Positions 43,747-55,640 of a DNA stretch of 64,000 nucleotides are shown piece by piece. Under the pieces are notes generated by a model that searched no databases, had not been told where the DNA came from, and saw only the letters and a program-made list of their open reading frames with translations. Source of the DNA: Erodium maritimum (Eukaryota > Streptophyta > Magnoliopsida > Geraniales > Geraniaceae); contig OY997589.1 of assembly GCA_963921825.1 (NCBI GenBank), positions 55,220,959 through 55,284,958 of the forward strand, written 5' to 3'. Position numbers and translations under genes: made by a program. Numbering within the stretch: the first letter of the stretch is position 1; the number at the start of each line of letters is the position of its first letter.

Positions 43747-44274
43747 AAAAAAACATCAAACTAGTACTTAATTACAAACTAACCCTAAAGTAGTCTTCCT
43801 TGTCTTGTCCCACACCTAACACCACCACTTGCTTGACAAGTGGCAAGTTGGGTCCCACACCTTTTTGGGAAAATATCTAGAAGATATTTTTCAATCAGAT
43901 TCGCGAAAATCGGACGTTTCGGGCCCCGAACGGGCACTTTTTCCAAAAAATTATGAAACTTCGCGGGCTACAAGGAAATGGCTCAACTAAGATCGCTGCG
44001 ACGACGGCTAAGCTTTTTGGATCCAAAACGGTCCTCGAATGGACCAAAACGTCGCTCGGTTGACTTTTCCAGCGAAAAGTCAACATTTCCCAAATTGATC
44101 AGAAAGTTGCCCTGAGTCCCCTGGAACTCATTTTGGTCGATAACGGGGTCAACTTAAGTCCGGCATGACCCTCGGGGTCCAATTGCGGTTCAATTCAGTG
44201 TCTGCTCACAAAATTTAAATTTTCCTGTTTTTCGCAGATTTGACTGGCGTTGACCGGGAGTGGTTATTACAATC

Positions 44275-44285
44275 TACCCCCCTTA
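44275..44285 (-). other. Gypsy copy B polypurine tract
   Basis: CTACCCCCCTT on plus, i.e. AAGGGGGGTAG in the element sense, ending three bases before the 3' LTR. Confidence 0.9.
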
Positions 44286-44329
44286 AAGGAATTTCGTCCG
44301 CGAAATTTAGAACAACGCACGTCAGGAGT

Positions 44330-46390
44330 TGAACCGGTCGGTGTGCTTCGCGCGAACCTCGTCCTCGCGTTCCCAAGTCGACTCGGCCTCGTGGTGTTGC
44401 CACAACACCAGCTCTAAGCGGATAACCCTTCCGCGCAGGACCTGCTATCGTGGATCCCTTGCCCACATCGGTTTCTCCTTACACGGGACATCACCCGTTA
44501 CCTCGACATCTGCCCACTCAAAGACGTACTCAAGACCTTGAAAGGTCTGATACACCGCGGGGCTAACCCGCCTCCGCCGCGGTTGAAACGCATTAGTCCA
44601 GCTTTCGGGCTCACCTCACGGGACACATGACCACTGATTGCTGACTCGAGAGGTCGGCGCCGTCAGTCAGCATAACTCCTGCTAACTCTGCGCGGTCTTC
44701 AACCGCTCCCGCTTTGGCATGACCAACTCAGCTGTCTCTCGATCCAGTTCTAAACCCAGTAACCTCTTATTTCTCACTTCTGCCCAGCACACAGGCGACC
44801 GACACGGCCTATCGCACAACGCTTCGAACGGTGCCATCATGATACTGGCCTGAAAGCTGTTGCTGTAGGCGAACTCGGCCAATCACTCACGAAACCCATC
44901 GTGACGTGCCCCCACTTCCACCGTGCAACCGGCGGTGGCTGCAATAATCCAGCGGGACGCTGTTGTTCGGATCTCACCTGCCGACGGGCGAGGCATCGCG
45001 ATACTAACTCCGCGACCGCTCTCCGCATCCCGCTCCACTAGACATGCCACCTGATGTCGCGCTCCTCTTAGTGCTATTCACGTGCACTGTTAGACGCGAA
45101 TGCTGCGACTCTCGTAGCTCGTCGCCTCCGCCGTCACGCGGTATGTACAAACCTCCACGATACTGTAACTCCCAATTAGTACAACGATCCCAGCCCTCGG
45201 CGTCCGTACCACCGGCAACTAACTCCCGGATCCTGGTCGTCCACAAAACACCACCACAAACTGATTTAAGAACAGCCGGACTATACTGTTCATCAGGCCC
45301 AAGAACTCTGCAGGTGCGTTCGGTAGTTCAGAGTCATCACCCAGAACTCGTAATGTTCATAGCATGTCCGGAATGCAGTCCTTGCGACGTCCCCCTCTCG
45401 GACTCGCAACTGGTAGTATCCGGATCCCAGGTCGATCTTCGAGAAGTATGCCGACCCTCTCAACTGGTAGAGCAGGTCGTCGATTCTCGGCATCGGGTAT
45501 CGGTCATTCACCGTAACCCGGTTCAGTTTCCGGTAGTCCATGCACATCCGAAGCTCTCCACTCTTCTTCTTCACGAAGAGTGCTGGCGCTCCCCATGGCG
45601 ATGTGCTCGGACGAATAAACCCCTTCTCGCGAAGTTCCTCGAGCTGACTCTTCAGCTCGGTCAACTCGGCTGGCGCGAACCTGTAAGGCGCCATCGATAT
45701 CGCTGCCATTCCCGGCATCAGGTCAATCCCGAACTCCACCTCACGAACTGGTGGCAACCCGCTCAATTCCTTAGGGAAGACCTCGGGGAACTCGCACGCC
45801 ACTCGCGATAATTCTCGGCTCTGCACGACCGATACTTCCTTTACTGCAGACAAGCCGACAGGAGAAACTCCGCTCCTACTGCCCAGAATACACGAACCTT
45901 TCGTGTTGCCTGTTGACACCGTCACTCGTCGTCTATAACAGTCGATAATGACTTGGTACTTCGCTCGCCAATCCATTCCCAGGATCACGTCAAGGCGGTC
46001 ATTTCGTGGGTATCCTTCCCACGGATACACGCACAAGCTCAGTCGCTGCTAAAACTCACGGACCCTCGCGGTCTCTCTAAGACCTCGCTCCAATACCGTC
46101 GTCGTGCCTACCAACTCCGGACATACCCGAATCCTCGGGGTGAGGACTCGATCCAGCATCGGGGCTCTCGAGCCCTCTCTCGAACCTCCTGTATCGGTTT
46201 GCTTCTCTAACTCCGCAGGCACGACAGAACCTAGTCAACACCACCCCACCACCAACCGGCGTGTCCCGACGTAGGGGTGGACTCAATGGCTCTAAACTCA
46301 GCCCCAACCTCTCAGCACAACTCGACGAACAAACGAGTGTGATAACCCGGCATCCAATGAAACCGACGCCCAAAACGGAACCCGAACACC
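44330..46390 (-). pseudogene. Gypsy copy B pol remnant: protease, RT start, H2C2, integrase ends
   Basis: Minus strand, 5' to 3'. 46373-46077 is a decayed aspartic protease (SSSCAERLGLSLEPLSPPLR, DTPVGGGVVL) whose catalytic DSG-type motif is gone. 46036-45293 continues with [18 protein letters not shown], then the RT start: [60 protein letters not shown] and [15 protein letters not shown]. It breaks off after FWVMTLN, before the YxDD catalytic box. RNase H is absent. 45246-45004 is the H2C2 region. 45028-44837 has the integrase start, with WKWGHVTMGFV where an Asp is expected (TMDF). The core is then deleted, rejoining at AEFAYSNSFQASIMMAP (44882-44682). The pol tail (HHEAESTWEREDEVRAK) ends near 44340. 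No enzyme could be functional. Confidence 0.9.
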
Positions 46391-47620
46391 CACTCCATTA
46401 GTCACCCTGGTAAGGTCTAGTGTAGACCTCACACGGTCCTCCAGGCATTACTTGTAACTTTCCGCAACCAAACCAGTGTTCGCTACTCGTCCCTTACGGG
46501 AAAAGTAGTAAAGGGGATGAGCGTTATGCTCATCTCCACGGACACCCGTTCGATTATGGCATACTAGTAAAGCACTACAGACTTATCGATCTAACCAGGG
46601 CAAACCACTACCTCAGAACCTGATGCCAAACGTCACACTGCTCATGCTAACAACACCTCAAGTACTCGCTCATGTAAGATAAACCTCGACACGGGAAACA
46701 CTTTCTCAATTCAGTAATCACTATTGTTCACAACCTCAAACACCCAAATACCCGATCACGTAAGGAAACCTCAAGACGGGGATCATGCTCTCAGATGAGC
46801 ACACACCATTGCTCACACTATTAATGCCTAATTTATAATAATGCGAAGCGAAAAACTCAACAACAACCCAACCGTACACTAGGCCCACGGCCTTTACAAC
46901 CCACAACCGCGAACACAAACCCGTAAAACCAACGCTCAACCACACGAACAAGAACCGAGTCACACAACCACAAACCTAAACGCACAACGAAACAAACCCC
47001 TTCTTCCTTTTTCTCCTTTTTTTTTTGAAACTGGCTGGACCGGTTCGGTAGGTGGGCCGGTCCATGTGGGCTTCCGGGCCGGCACGCCGTCCGTGCCGGG
47101 CTGGTTGACGGGCCGGTATGCCAGCCAGTCCATGCTGGCTGCCGGACCGGACCAGCGAGTCCTTCTTGGTCTCGTACCAGGTCGGCCCGTGGTCCGTCCC
47201 GTAGCCGCGACCGTTTCACCCCTAACTGCCCGCCACGTCGATCCTAGGACACTCGCATCCTACCCTTCTCCTAGCGACCCACACGCTTGTGCGTCGCAGA
47301 CACTCGACCACTAATCATAAAACCTAAGTACCAAAACAACGACCAAACACGAGTCACTCAACCTCAACCACAAGCCAACCCGGCCGAACAGTCATAACTA
47401 CAACAACAAGGACAACGACACCCGCCCACCGGGCCAACAACCAAAGTCGAACCTTGCCCACCGGGCCAAACAAGACTCCACAACACGCCCACCGGGCCAA
47501 CCAACAACAAACACAGTACGCCCACAGGGCCAATCGAAGTCAAACACAAACGCCCACGGCGTCAAACAAAATCAAAACACTCAAATTTCTTTTAAAGTTT
47601 TCTCCACTTCATTAAAACCT
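46391..47620 (-). repeat. Foreign block in the gag position: diverged LTR-like sequence
   Basis: No gag motif. 46480-46570 aligns with the copy B LTR around the hairpin (ggaaaagtagtaaagggg, gatgagcgttatgctcatc, attatggcata) but is strongly diverged. An 80-bp duplication lies at about 46655-46810. A GC-rich GGCCGG-laden stretch spans 47030-47210. A minisatellite with the unit cgcccaccgggccaac spans 47421-47565. This looks like part of an LTR of a related Gypsy family inserted or recombined in place of gag. Confidence 0.5.
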
Positions 47621-47938
47621 CAACTCTTGACATCAGGTGGTTACAACCCGGTCCAGGCGTCCCCGAACTACGTTGTACCGACTTGATATCAGCACCGTCA
47701 CGTTCGACTACAGGAGCGCTCCTGAGTCGACCCGCGACAGCTTAAAAAACATTTCACGCAGCAACAACAATCAGCAAGCCGGCAAGAAAACACTGCACGT
47801 ACACACAAACACAAGCAGGACTCACAACACCACGGGTCTACACCCGGTTCCCGACCTGCGTACCCAACGTACGACGGGACTCTACCGACTCGACTCTCCC
47901 CACCTAATTGACGTACAGTCCGAGGTGTGAAACCTCGA

Positions 47939-47950
47939 GCTCTGATACCA
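47939..47950 (-). other. Gypsy copy B primer binding site
   Basis: GCTCTGATACCA on plus, i.e. TGGTATCAGAGC on minus, three bases after the end of the right LTR. It fixes the element's direction. Confidence 0.95.
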
Positions 47951-47953
47951 AGC

Positions 47954-50900
47954 TGTCACGCCCCAATTTCAGTAAAACCGAACTAGGGACGCGAACATTT
48001 TAAAACATAGAAACACTTGAAAACCTGTTTTCATTAAACACTTTAAAAGTACCATTTGTTCAACAAAATAATAAATACAGTTTAAAACACGTCCCAACAA
48101 GTGGACTAAAAACAAGGTATCCGTCGCTAGACTCAAAACTCCCAGAAACCCGCTTTAAGCTCTTCAAGCTTCAGAAGCTCACCTAGTCCAGCCTACGAGC
48201 GATACCTGTAGGAAAAGCAGCTAGGGGTGAGCGTTCGCTCACCACCGCGGATAACAGACTGACTACGGCATAATTAGCAGAAAAGCCAGTAACACTAAAA
48301 CCAAACCCAACACCGGGACTACAGTCACCAACTCAAGTACCCAACTGACCCACAACCCGTTACTTTCCTCAACAGACCCAACACTCGATAACACCACGTA
48401 GACCCGACACAACTATCGACGACCTCCTCCAAGGACACGACAGAAAGACTACACAACGCCAAACAAGATCACAAAGGATCGCACACCAGCTGCTCAGTAA
48501 CCAATCTCAATCAGGTCAGGGATCGACCTATCGCAATTCCTCGACACGAAGTCGGATCAGGCTGTCGACCTTTAGAACTCGCAATTCATCGACACTAAGT
48601 CGGATCAGGCTGTCGACCTTTAGAACTCGCAATTCATCGACACTAAGTCGGATCAGGCTGTCGACCTTTAGAACTCGCAATTCATCGACACTAAGTCGGA
48701 TCAGGCTGTCGACCTTTAGAACTCGCAATTCATCGACACTAAGTCGGATCAGGCTGTCGACCTTTAGAACTCGCAATTCATCGACACTAAGTCGGATCAG
48801 GCTGTCGACCTTTAGAACTCACAACTTCAGGTAACCACAATCACAATCACAGGCAAGTTCAATCACACAGTCACTCAAGGCCACTCAAAACACCTCAACA
48901 ATCAAGACTCGGGTTCAACAACCCCACGGGCACTCACTGCCACTCAAGACACACCAACGGTCAAGACTCGGGTTCAACAACCCCACGGCACTCACGGCCA
49001 CCCCAAAACATCAATAGTAAGACACGGGCACTCATGGCCACCCAAGATACCAATTTAAATACACGGGCTCTCAAGGCCACCCAAACTCAACAATAAATAA
49101 CACGGGCTCTCAAGGCCACCCAACTCAACAATAAATAACACGGGCTCTCAAGGCCACCCAAACTCAACAATAAATAACACGCTTGCAACTTACCGAGACT
49201 CTAACTCGTAAGCCAGCTAAACACCAACAGTAAAGTACGGGCTCTCATGGCCACCCAAACACGAATAATAACACGGGCTCTCAAGGCCACCCAAGACTCA
49301 ACAATAATAATACACGGGCTCTCAAGGCCACCCAAGACGCCAAAATAAACAATCAACCTCCGGCTTAACCCAAGCCTCCAACAGTCCTAATATCAACAGT
49401 TTCACAATCAACCTCCGGGCATGGTCATATGCCTCCAGTACTCCTAATATCGATAAGTTCACAAACAACCTCCGGGCATGGTCATATGCCTCCAGTAAAT
49501 CAATTACGCTAAGTTCTCTGCTCCTACGACACTACTAAGTGTCACATGCCTTTCCAATAATTACTAAGTTCCCGTAACATGTTTTTCTAATAAACGCTAC
49601 AATCCCGTATCATGCTTTTCTAATAATTAAATAACCTACTCAACCCACGACACCCCGGTGTCACATGCAATTCTACTGTTAACTTTCCCCAGTCAGGGCC
49701 GAGATCCGGCTACTTTTCCCTACCTCGTGCGTGTTCTCCAAGAGTGCCCAAATAAGCCCCGGCGTGATCTCAGTCACTCGCCTAGCTTCCCTTTGCCTCG
49801 ATCCGCAGCACGACCTAAAAGAACATAATTTCAAGGCACCTTTAAACTCGCAGGAATAAACTGAAATTCGATAAACTTAACGCCCAAACGTAACCCCGAC
49901 AATGTCGATCACTCCCAAACTTCCCGATTACTCGACATTGTCGATAAAGGACCCGTAAAGGCCCGATTCGCCCGACATGGCGAATCTGCCCGGGTTTTGG
50001 AAATGCCCTTCCGGGGCTCCAAAAATTCCCGTTTTCGTTTCTACGGTCTTAGAATAATTCAAGGAACCCAATGTACTTGCCCGAATCGAATTCCGACTTC
50101 CGAGTCATTTAATTGACGTTTAAAGTTTCTAAACCCGAAATTCCAACTTTCACAATTTAATTCCAAATTCCGATCCGGGTGTGGATTAACTACTTGGGGA
50201 TCGTCCTAAACCACCCGAACACGAAAACCCGATACTCGGGAACGTGGGCCCCACCCGGCCACAATTAGGAAAATTTCCTTTTCGCCCCAAAACGTTCCTA
50301 ACGAACCCCTAACCTCAACCATTCATCTTTAAATCAATCTTAAACAAAACCCAACCTTAATCAAACCGTTTAAACTCAAACCATAAAATTCAAACGTTCC
50401 AAAATGAAAATCGGTTAGGTTCTTACCGTAGAGGAAGACGATGTGAGCTCGAATCTACTATCGTTGAGACAAACCCATGGCTCGATGCTCGTGAATAGTG
50501 ACCACAAACCCCAACTCCTTCTCTTTTCTCTCTTCTTCTCCTTCTCCTTCTCTCTCTAAAAACTAACTCTCTTTTTCCATTTTCTTTTCCCTTTTTACAT
50601 TGTATGGACGTGTACTCATTCTTCCCTTTTGTTTTATTTATAAAAAAAACATCAAACTAGTACTTAATTACAAACTAACCCTAAAGTAGTCTTCCTTGTC
50701 TTGTCCCACACCTAACACCACCACTTGCTTGACAAGTGGCAAGTTGGGTCCCACACCTTTTTGGGAGAATATCTAGAAGATATTTTTCAATCAGATTCGC
50801 GAAAATCGGACGTTTCGGGCCCCGAACGGGCACTTTTTCCAAAAAATTATGAAACTTCGCGGGCTACAAGGAAATGGCTCAACTAAGATCGCTGCGACGA

Positions 50901-51167
50901 CGGCTAAGCTTTTTGGATCCAAAACGGTCCTCGAATGGACCAAAACGTCGCTCGGTTGACTTTTCCAGCGAAAAGTCAACATTTCCCAAATTGATCAGAA
51001 AGTTGCCCTGAGTCCCCTGGAACTCATTTTGGTCGATAACGGGGTCAACTTAAGTCCGGCATGACCCTCGGGGTCCAATTGCGGTTCAATTCAGTGTCTG
51101 CTCACAAAATTTAAATTTTCCTGTTTTTCGCAGATTTGACTGGCGTTGACCGGGAGTGGTTATTACA
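47954..51167 (-). repeat. Gypsy copy B 5' LTR
   Basis: 3214 bp, colinear with 41058-44271 with no net indel. It carries the 48-bp array at 48535-48826, a hairpin at 48226-48243 and a TATA box at 50635-50642. It ends in TTACA followed by the AT tract. Confidence 0.95.
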
Positions 51168-51195
51168 ATATATATATATATCCAGTAAAAATCAT

Positions 51196-51513
51196 CCTTA
51201 TTGTGCAAACTACGAACCAATCTAAGCCACAGGATGCGGTCAAAGTGACGTCAGCAGAGCGCGCGCGATGCTGACACGTGGCAGATTCGCGTGCGCCTCT
51301 TCCCGCTCGCGTGAGCGTGTTGACCACGCGCGTGCAAGGTGCTAATAGTTTGGCGCGCACAGTGCTAATAGTTTAGCACATTGCCAAACTATTAGCACTG
51401 TGCGCCCAAACTATTAGCACCGCGCGCGCCACGTGTCAGCACTGTGCGCGCGCACCAGCAACGCGCGCGCACACGTGTCAGCACCTGGTGAGTTCGTAGT
51501 TTGCACAATAAGG
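51196..51513. mobile_element. GC-rich MITE-like element with nested hairpins
   Basis: Perfect 22-bp terminal inverted repeats (51196-51217 and 51492-51513, text CCTTATTGTGCAAACTACG). A second inverted pair carries CTGACACGTGG on the left (51271-51282) and CACGTGTCAG on the right. A central hairpin of about 37-bp arms (51338-51374 with 51384-51421, text GGTGCTAATAGTTTGG) sits inside. AT microsatellites lie on both sides (51168-51181 and 51539-51554). No coding capacity. The flanking tcc..cct text may belong to it. Confidence 0.75.
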
Positions 51514-51554
51514 GGGGGTTTGTACCTGATACCAATCCTATATATATATATATA

Positions 51555-54500
51555 GAAGCATTATCAAATACAAACTATGTTTTGAAATATAAAATAAAAA
51601 CTGTTTTCAACCATTAGATTTTACTATATGGATGGCTCAGATTTGAGTGGCATATTTAGTATACAACAATTAGTTGGACTTTTAAATAGTAATTTAATAT
51701 ATCAAAAGGGTATTTTAGTCTTTTAAAAAACTATGTACCTAACCTAACCCACAATTTGCCACTCTCTCACACACGATGTAAAACGCATGGCCAATCTGAT
51801 TCTAGTTTTGTTTCCTCTCTCGGCGCTGGTTGAAGTTCAAAGATTGAGAAGACGAGTTGCAACGAGAATCGACGTGGGTAGATCTTACCGCCGCCGCTGG
51901 TTCCCCGATGGATAAAACTTCTTTTTCAGAAAAAAGCTTCGAACACATTCGTTCAGATTGAGGTTTATATGAATAATATTTCACGTCTTTTTTTTCGTAT
52001 GAAATATACAACTTAATTCTTCTGGCTTTTTTGAAAGTGCAAATGTTTCATTGAGCTTAAAAGTTAACAGGTTTGAAAATTGTGTTGAGCGGAATTGTAC
52101 TCAAAATGTAGAATTATGAGTTTAGGCAGAATTATCTTGAGCATTGCTTGAAAATGGTGTGAAATTTTAGTTCTGGATTGAATGATACTAATTATGTGTA
52201 ATATGGATTTACCAAGTGAACTGTAAGGTGGGTTTTTGTTTTGATAATCATTTGTATATGGTTCCTATCACTGTCAGTAAATGTTTTCATAGTTGTCAGT
52301 TTGCAGAAGCCCACAAGATTTACCCATGATTAAAACAAGATGAAGCATCTATTTGAAGCTGGTTTGAGAGTGCAGGACATTCGTTGATTGAGGGATTTGG
52401 AGTCGTGTTTCATTTTATTTTTGTAAACATTTCATATTATCATATATATTATTTCATATTTTTCATGTAATGTGATTTAATTATGACGGGTTAATTTCGT
52501 GAAAGTTGTTTTAACAACAATGGAATGAAACGATATGTTTCGCATGCATTTTGCAACTATTGTTTCAAATTTTTATTTCAAATGTTTCATATTAAGTTTT
52601 TGAAACATTTGTGATATGTGGTGCATGTGTGATTTAATTATAAAACGTTAGGGTGTTTATCTATGAAACATTAACGATATGAGTTATAGTTATAAATTAT
52701 TATTTTTATATATATTTGGTCATGAAACATTAGTTTACAAATTATGAAACACAAGTGTAATCATAGTCATACAATTGTTTCACAACAATGGATTGAAAAT
52801 TACATTTCATAACTAAACATGTCGCATTAATGTTTTATATTTTGGTTATGAAAAATTAGTAATTCGTTTATGAATACTAGTTTTCAGGTTATGAAACATT
52901 AGTGTTATAGTCATAAAACATTACTGTTTTGTTAAATGAATTTTTAGTGCAATATGAATAACTATTAATGTTTTTTTTTTTTTGGATAGGCAAATTTTTT
53001 ATATAAGATACCTCTTTTGAGGTAAAAGAGGAGGTACAAAGCCAAGAAAGCACAAAAGGGGATACCCCAAGATGATCATATGTCATCTATAGAGGAGATC
53101 AACTACAACAGAAAATAATAAACAAACACTAAACACCTGCAGACAGCCCCTACCACCCGGACAAGAACAATACAACCAACAAGAAACAATCAAGAAAAGA
53201 AGTAAGCAACACATAAGAAACACTCCCAAGAGAAACTAAGAAGGATCAGGAAACCGAATCCAACTGCCAAAGCCAACCAGACGAAATCAAACCCTAGCCT
53301 TGAAACCAACTCCCATCTCAATAGAGCTGCCAATCCTCCGAAAAGAGAAAGACAAGAACTAAAAAGTCGGCGGCCAACCCCGCTAATGACTGAGACAGAC
53401 CCGGATCACCATACAAACCCTAGTAGATGGCTTCAGGGGGGAAAACAACACCCAAGAACTCGCCGGCTGTGAAAGCCTAAACCGACAAGCTCGACCCACT
53501 ACGGGGTCGAGAAGAAGCGAAGCCAAAATACTAAGGGGAGTATGAACGGATAGGAGATGACTAACCAAACAAGGAAATAGGAGAAAGACTACCTCAGAAG
53601 AGCTGACCAACAAGACATGCACTCACGCCCGGTCCTCATGACGAAACCAGCCAACACCGAGAAACGCCCATAGAGGAGAGGACCCGGTATTTCTACCAAG
53701 CACGAGACAGGCCAGGAGACAAGGCCCAGCAGCAGCAGCCAGATGTGCACAGAGCAGAAAAGGTCCCCGGGAGGCTGAGGGACCAAGAGCAGGTATAATA
53801 ACTCAGCGACGATCCACAGCCGATGACCGTAGAAACGCGTCCCACGACCTGAGCAGAAACCAGACAGCTCCAAAGACTCAAGAGAAGGACCTGCGTCAAA
53901 ACCAGAACGCTCTCAGTCCTCCAAAACCTAACTTCGGTCAACACCGAAATAGGCCCAAAAAGGAGGAGGACCGGTATTTCTACCGAGAGCAAGCTTCGAA
54001 CTCCAAACCGGCTGCAGCAAGTCAAAACTCAAGAGGAACCGAAACAGGAATGCGAGCTGAGCGTTCTGAAACCGAGACCGGTTTCCCCTTACCGACAACA
54101 GCAAGGGCCCGAAGAGGAAGGCCTGTAATAATACCGAGCACGATCCAATCTGATCCCAAACCGAGAAGACACCAAAGCCAGCAGAAGAGCAGCAGTCAAA
54201 CCCACACGCAGGCCCAGACCCAGGCCCAGAACTGACCAGACAAGGACCAGACCAGACCCAGGCCCAGGCCCAGGCCCAGACCGAAGCAAGGGCTCAATCA
54301 ATCCCAAACCATAGTTCCAGCCCTGTTCCAGCCACAACCCGATCGAAGACGCCACCCGAGTCCAAGGGAAGAACAGAGGAACCACTGCCGGTCAACGACC
54401 GACCGGACCGACGACCACGCCGGAGAAGCAGCACCGGGACGACCACGCCGGAGAAGCAGCACTGGGGAGCAACAACCGGAGAGAGAGGAGCACAAGACTA

Positions 54501-55640
54501 CAGGTCAGAAACGTACCGGCGTAGGACTCGGCATCAGCAAATGAGAGCCAGTCGAGCGCTCGCCTTGGACGGAGGCGACGAAGCCGGGACCTCGAGCTTC
54601 TGTAAATCTCCAAGGCCAACCAACGATAACCACCACAGAAGAACAGATCTGACCGCCGGCGAGAATCCACCATACAAGAACAGATCTGAACGCCGGAGTC
54701 CAAGGGGAGCCGAAACTGGGGAAGAGGGAGATCCAACGACGGGGAAGAGCGTACGTCAACGAGCAGAGATGACGCCGGCGCCGAGGTCGACGCCGGGAGA
54801 AGCTTAACGAGGCAACAACAGTAGAGCGCCGGCGAGATGAGCACTGACAGAGCAGGTTTGGAAGGAGCGGGAGAGAGGCACCTCACCGGCACCAGCCACC
54901 GCCGAAGTGGCCGTGACCGGTACCGGCGAGAGAAGAGGGCGGCGGGTTAGAAGACTGTGAAGAGATAGGGTTTGCACAGAAACCAAGTCAGAACCCCTTC
55001 ATATTTGTTTATGAAACATTAGTTCTCCCATTGTGAAACTATAGTATAGTCATAAATTCCCAATCTTTTTTTTCTACAGAATCTTAGTAGTTGCATCTTT
55101 CTGTTTGTTTTGTGTTTCTTTTGTCAACCTAATAATCTTAACCGTATCCAAGTATGTTTCATTTTCTAAAAACTGATAGGTTAATAATACACAAATTATG
55201 TATTATTCTTTCAAATATTTTAATTTTAAAAGACAATCATTTCAAGGTGATTCAGATTCTAATATTGAATTAAATGATTAAAAACAATGAAACTATTGTA
55301 TTACACATAAATAATAAAACAATATACCACCTATATTCTTTATATTCAAGGTCCATTTATAATTTTATGCCAATATTTCATCATTGTGAATACTCAAAAA
55401 TTAGCTGAAAATGGGAAAAAAAACTTTGATTATACAGGTAGTTATTGTTGGTTTTTTTTTTACAGTTAACAGTATATGCGTGTACAATGGGAGAGAAAAT
55501 ACTTATTCCAAATATACCCTTTTAGTGATTTAATCTATTAATAAATGATTTAAATTCTTAACCATCAGATCTTGTTTAATCTAATGGCTTTAATTAGTTT
55601 TCATTTTATATTTTATGTTCATTTTATATTAGATAATGGG

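Larger units (their letters stand above)
41058..44271 (-). repeat. Gypsy copy B 3' LTR
   Basis: On the plus strand starts TGTCACGCCCCAATTTCAG, ends GAGTGGTTATTACA. Contains a hairpin (41330-41347), the 48-bp array, a second minisatellite (about 42000-42450), and the TATA and splice-like sites listed separately. Confidence 0.95.
41058..51167 (-). mobile_element. Gypsy copy B: young, non-autonomous LTR retrotransposon, 10.1 kb
   Basis: Two 3214-bp LTRs at a constant offset of 6896 (41058-44271 and 47954-51167). They differ by only a couple of substitutions that I could see (near 42086/48984 and 43870/50766). A 5-bp ATATA flanks it on both sides, though within an AT tract this is weak proof. 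On the minus strand the primer binding site follows the right LTR and the polypurine tract precedes the left LTR, so transcription runs right to left. The 3.7-kb internal region lacks a recognisable gag and has a gutted pol. Near-identical LTRs with a dead interior mean recent movement with borrowed proteins. Confidence 0.95.

Noticed and set aside
45044..45811. 255-codon plus-strand frame
   Set aside because: Antisense to the Gypsy pol remnant, whose minus-strand RT text is unmistakable; the plus frame has no known motif.
47939..47950. tRNA-like text next to LTRs (also 3359, 10653, 13033)
   Set aside because: Only the 12-base primer binding site matches initiator tRNA; no cloverleaf, so not tRNA genes.
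54392..54892. 166-codon GC-rich frame on the minus strand as a possible host gene
   Set aside because: Leu/Ser-rich, no domain, several equally long overlapping frames on both strands, and it lies inside a LINE-tailed insertion.
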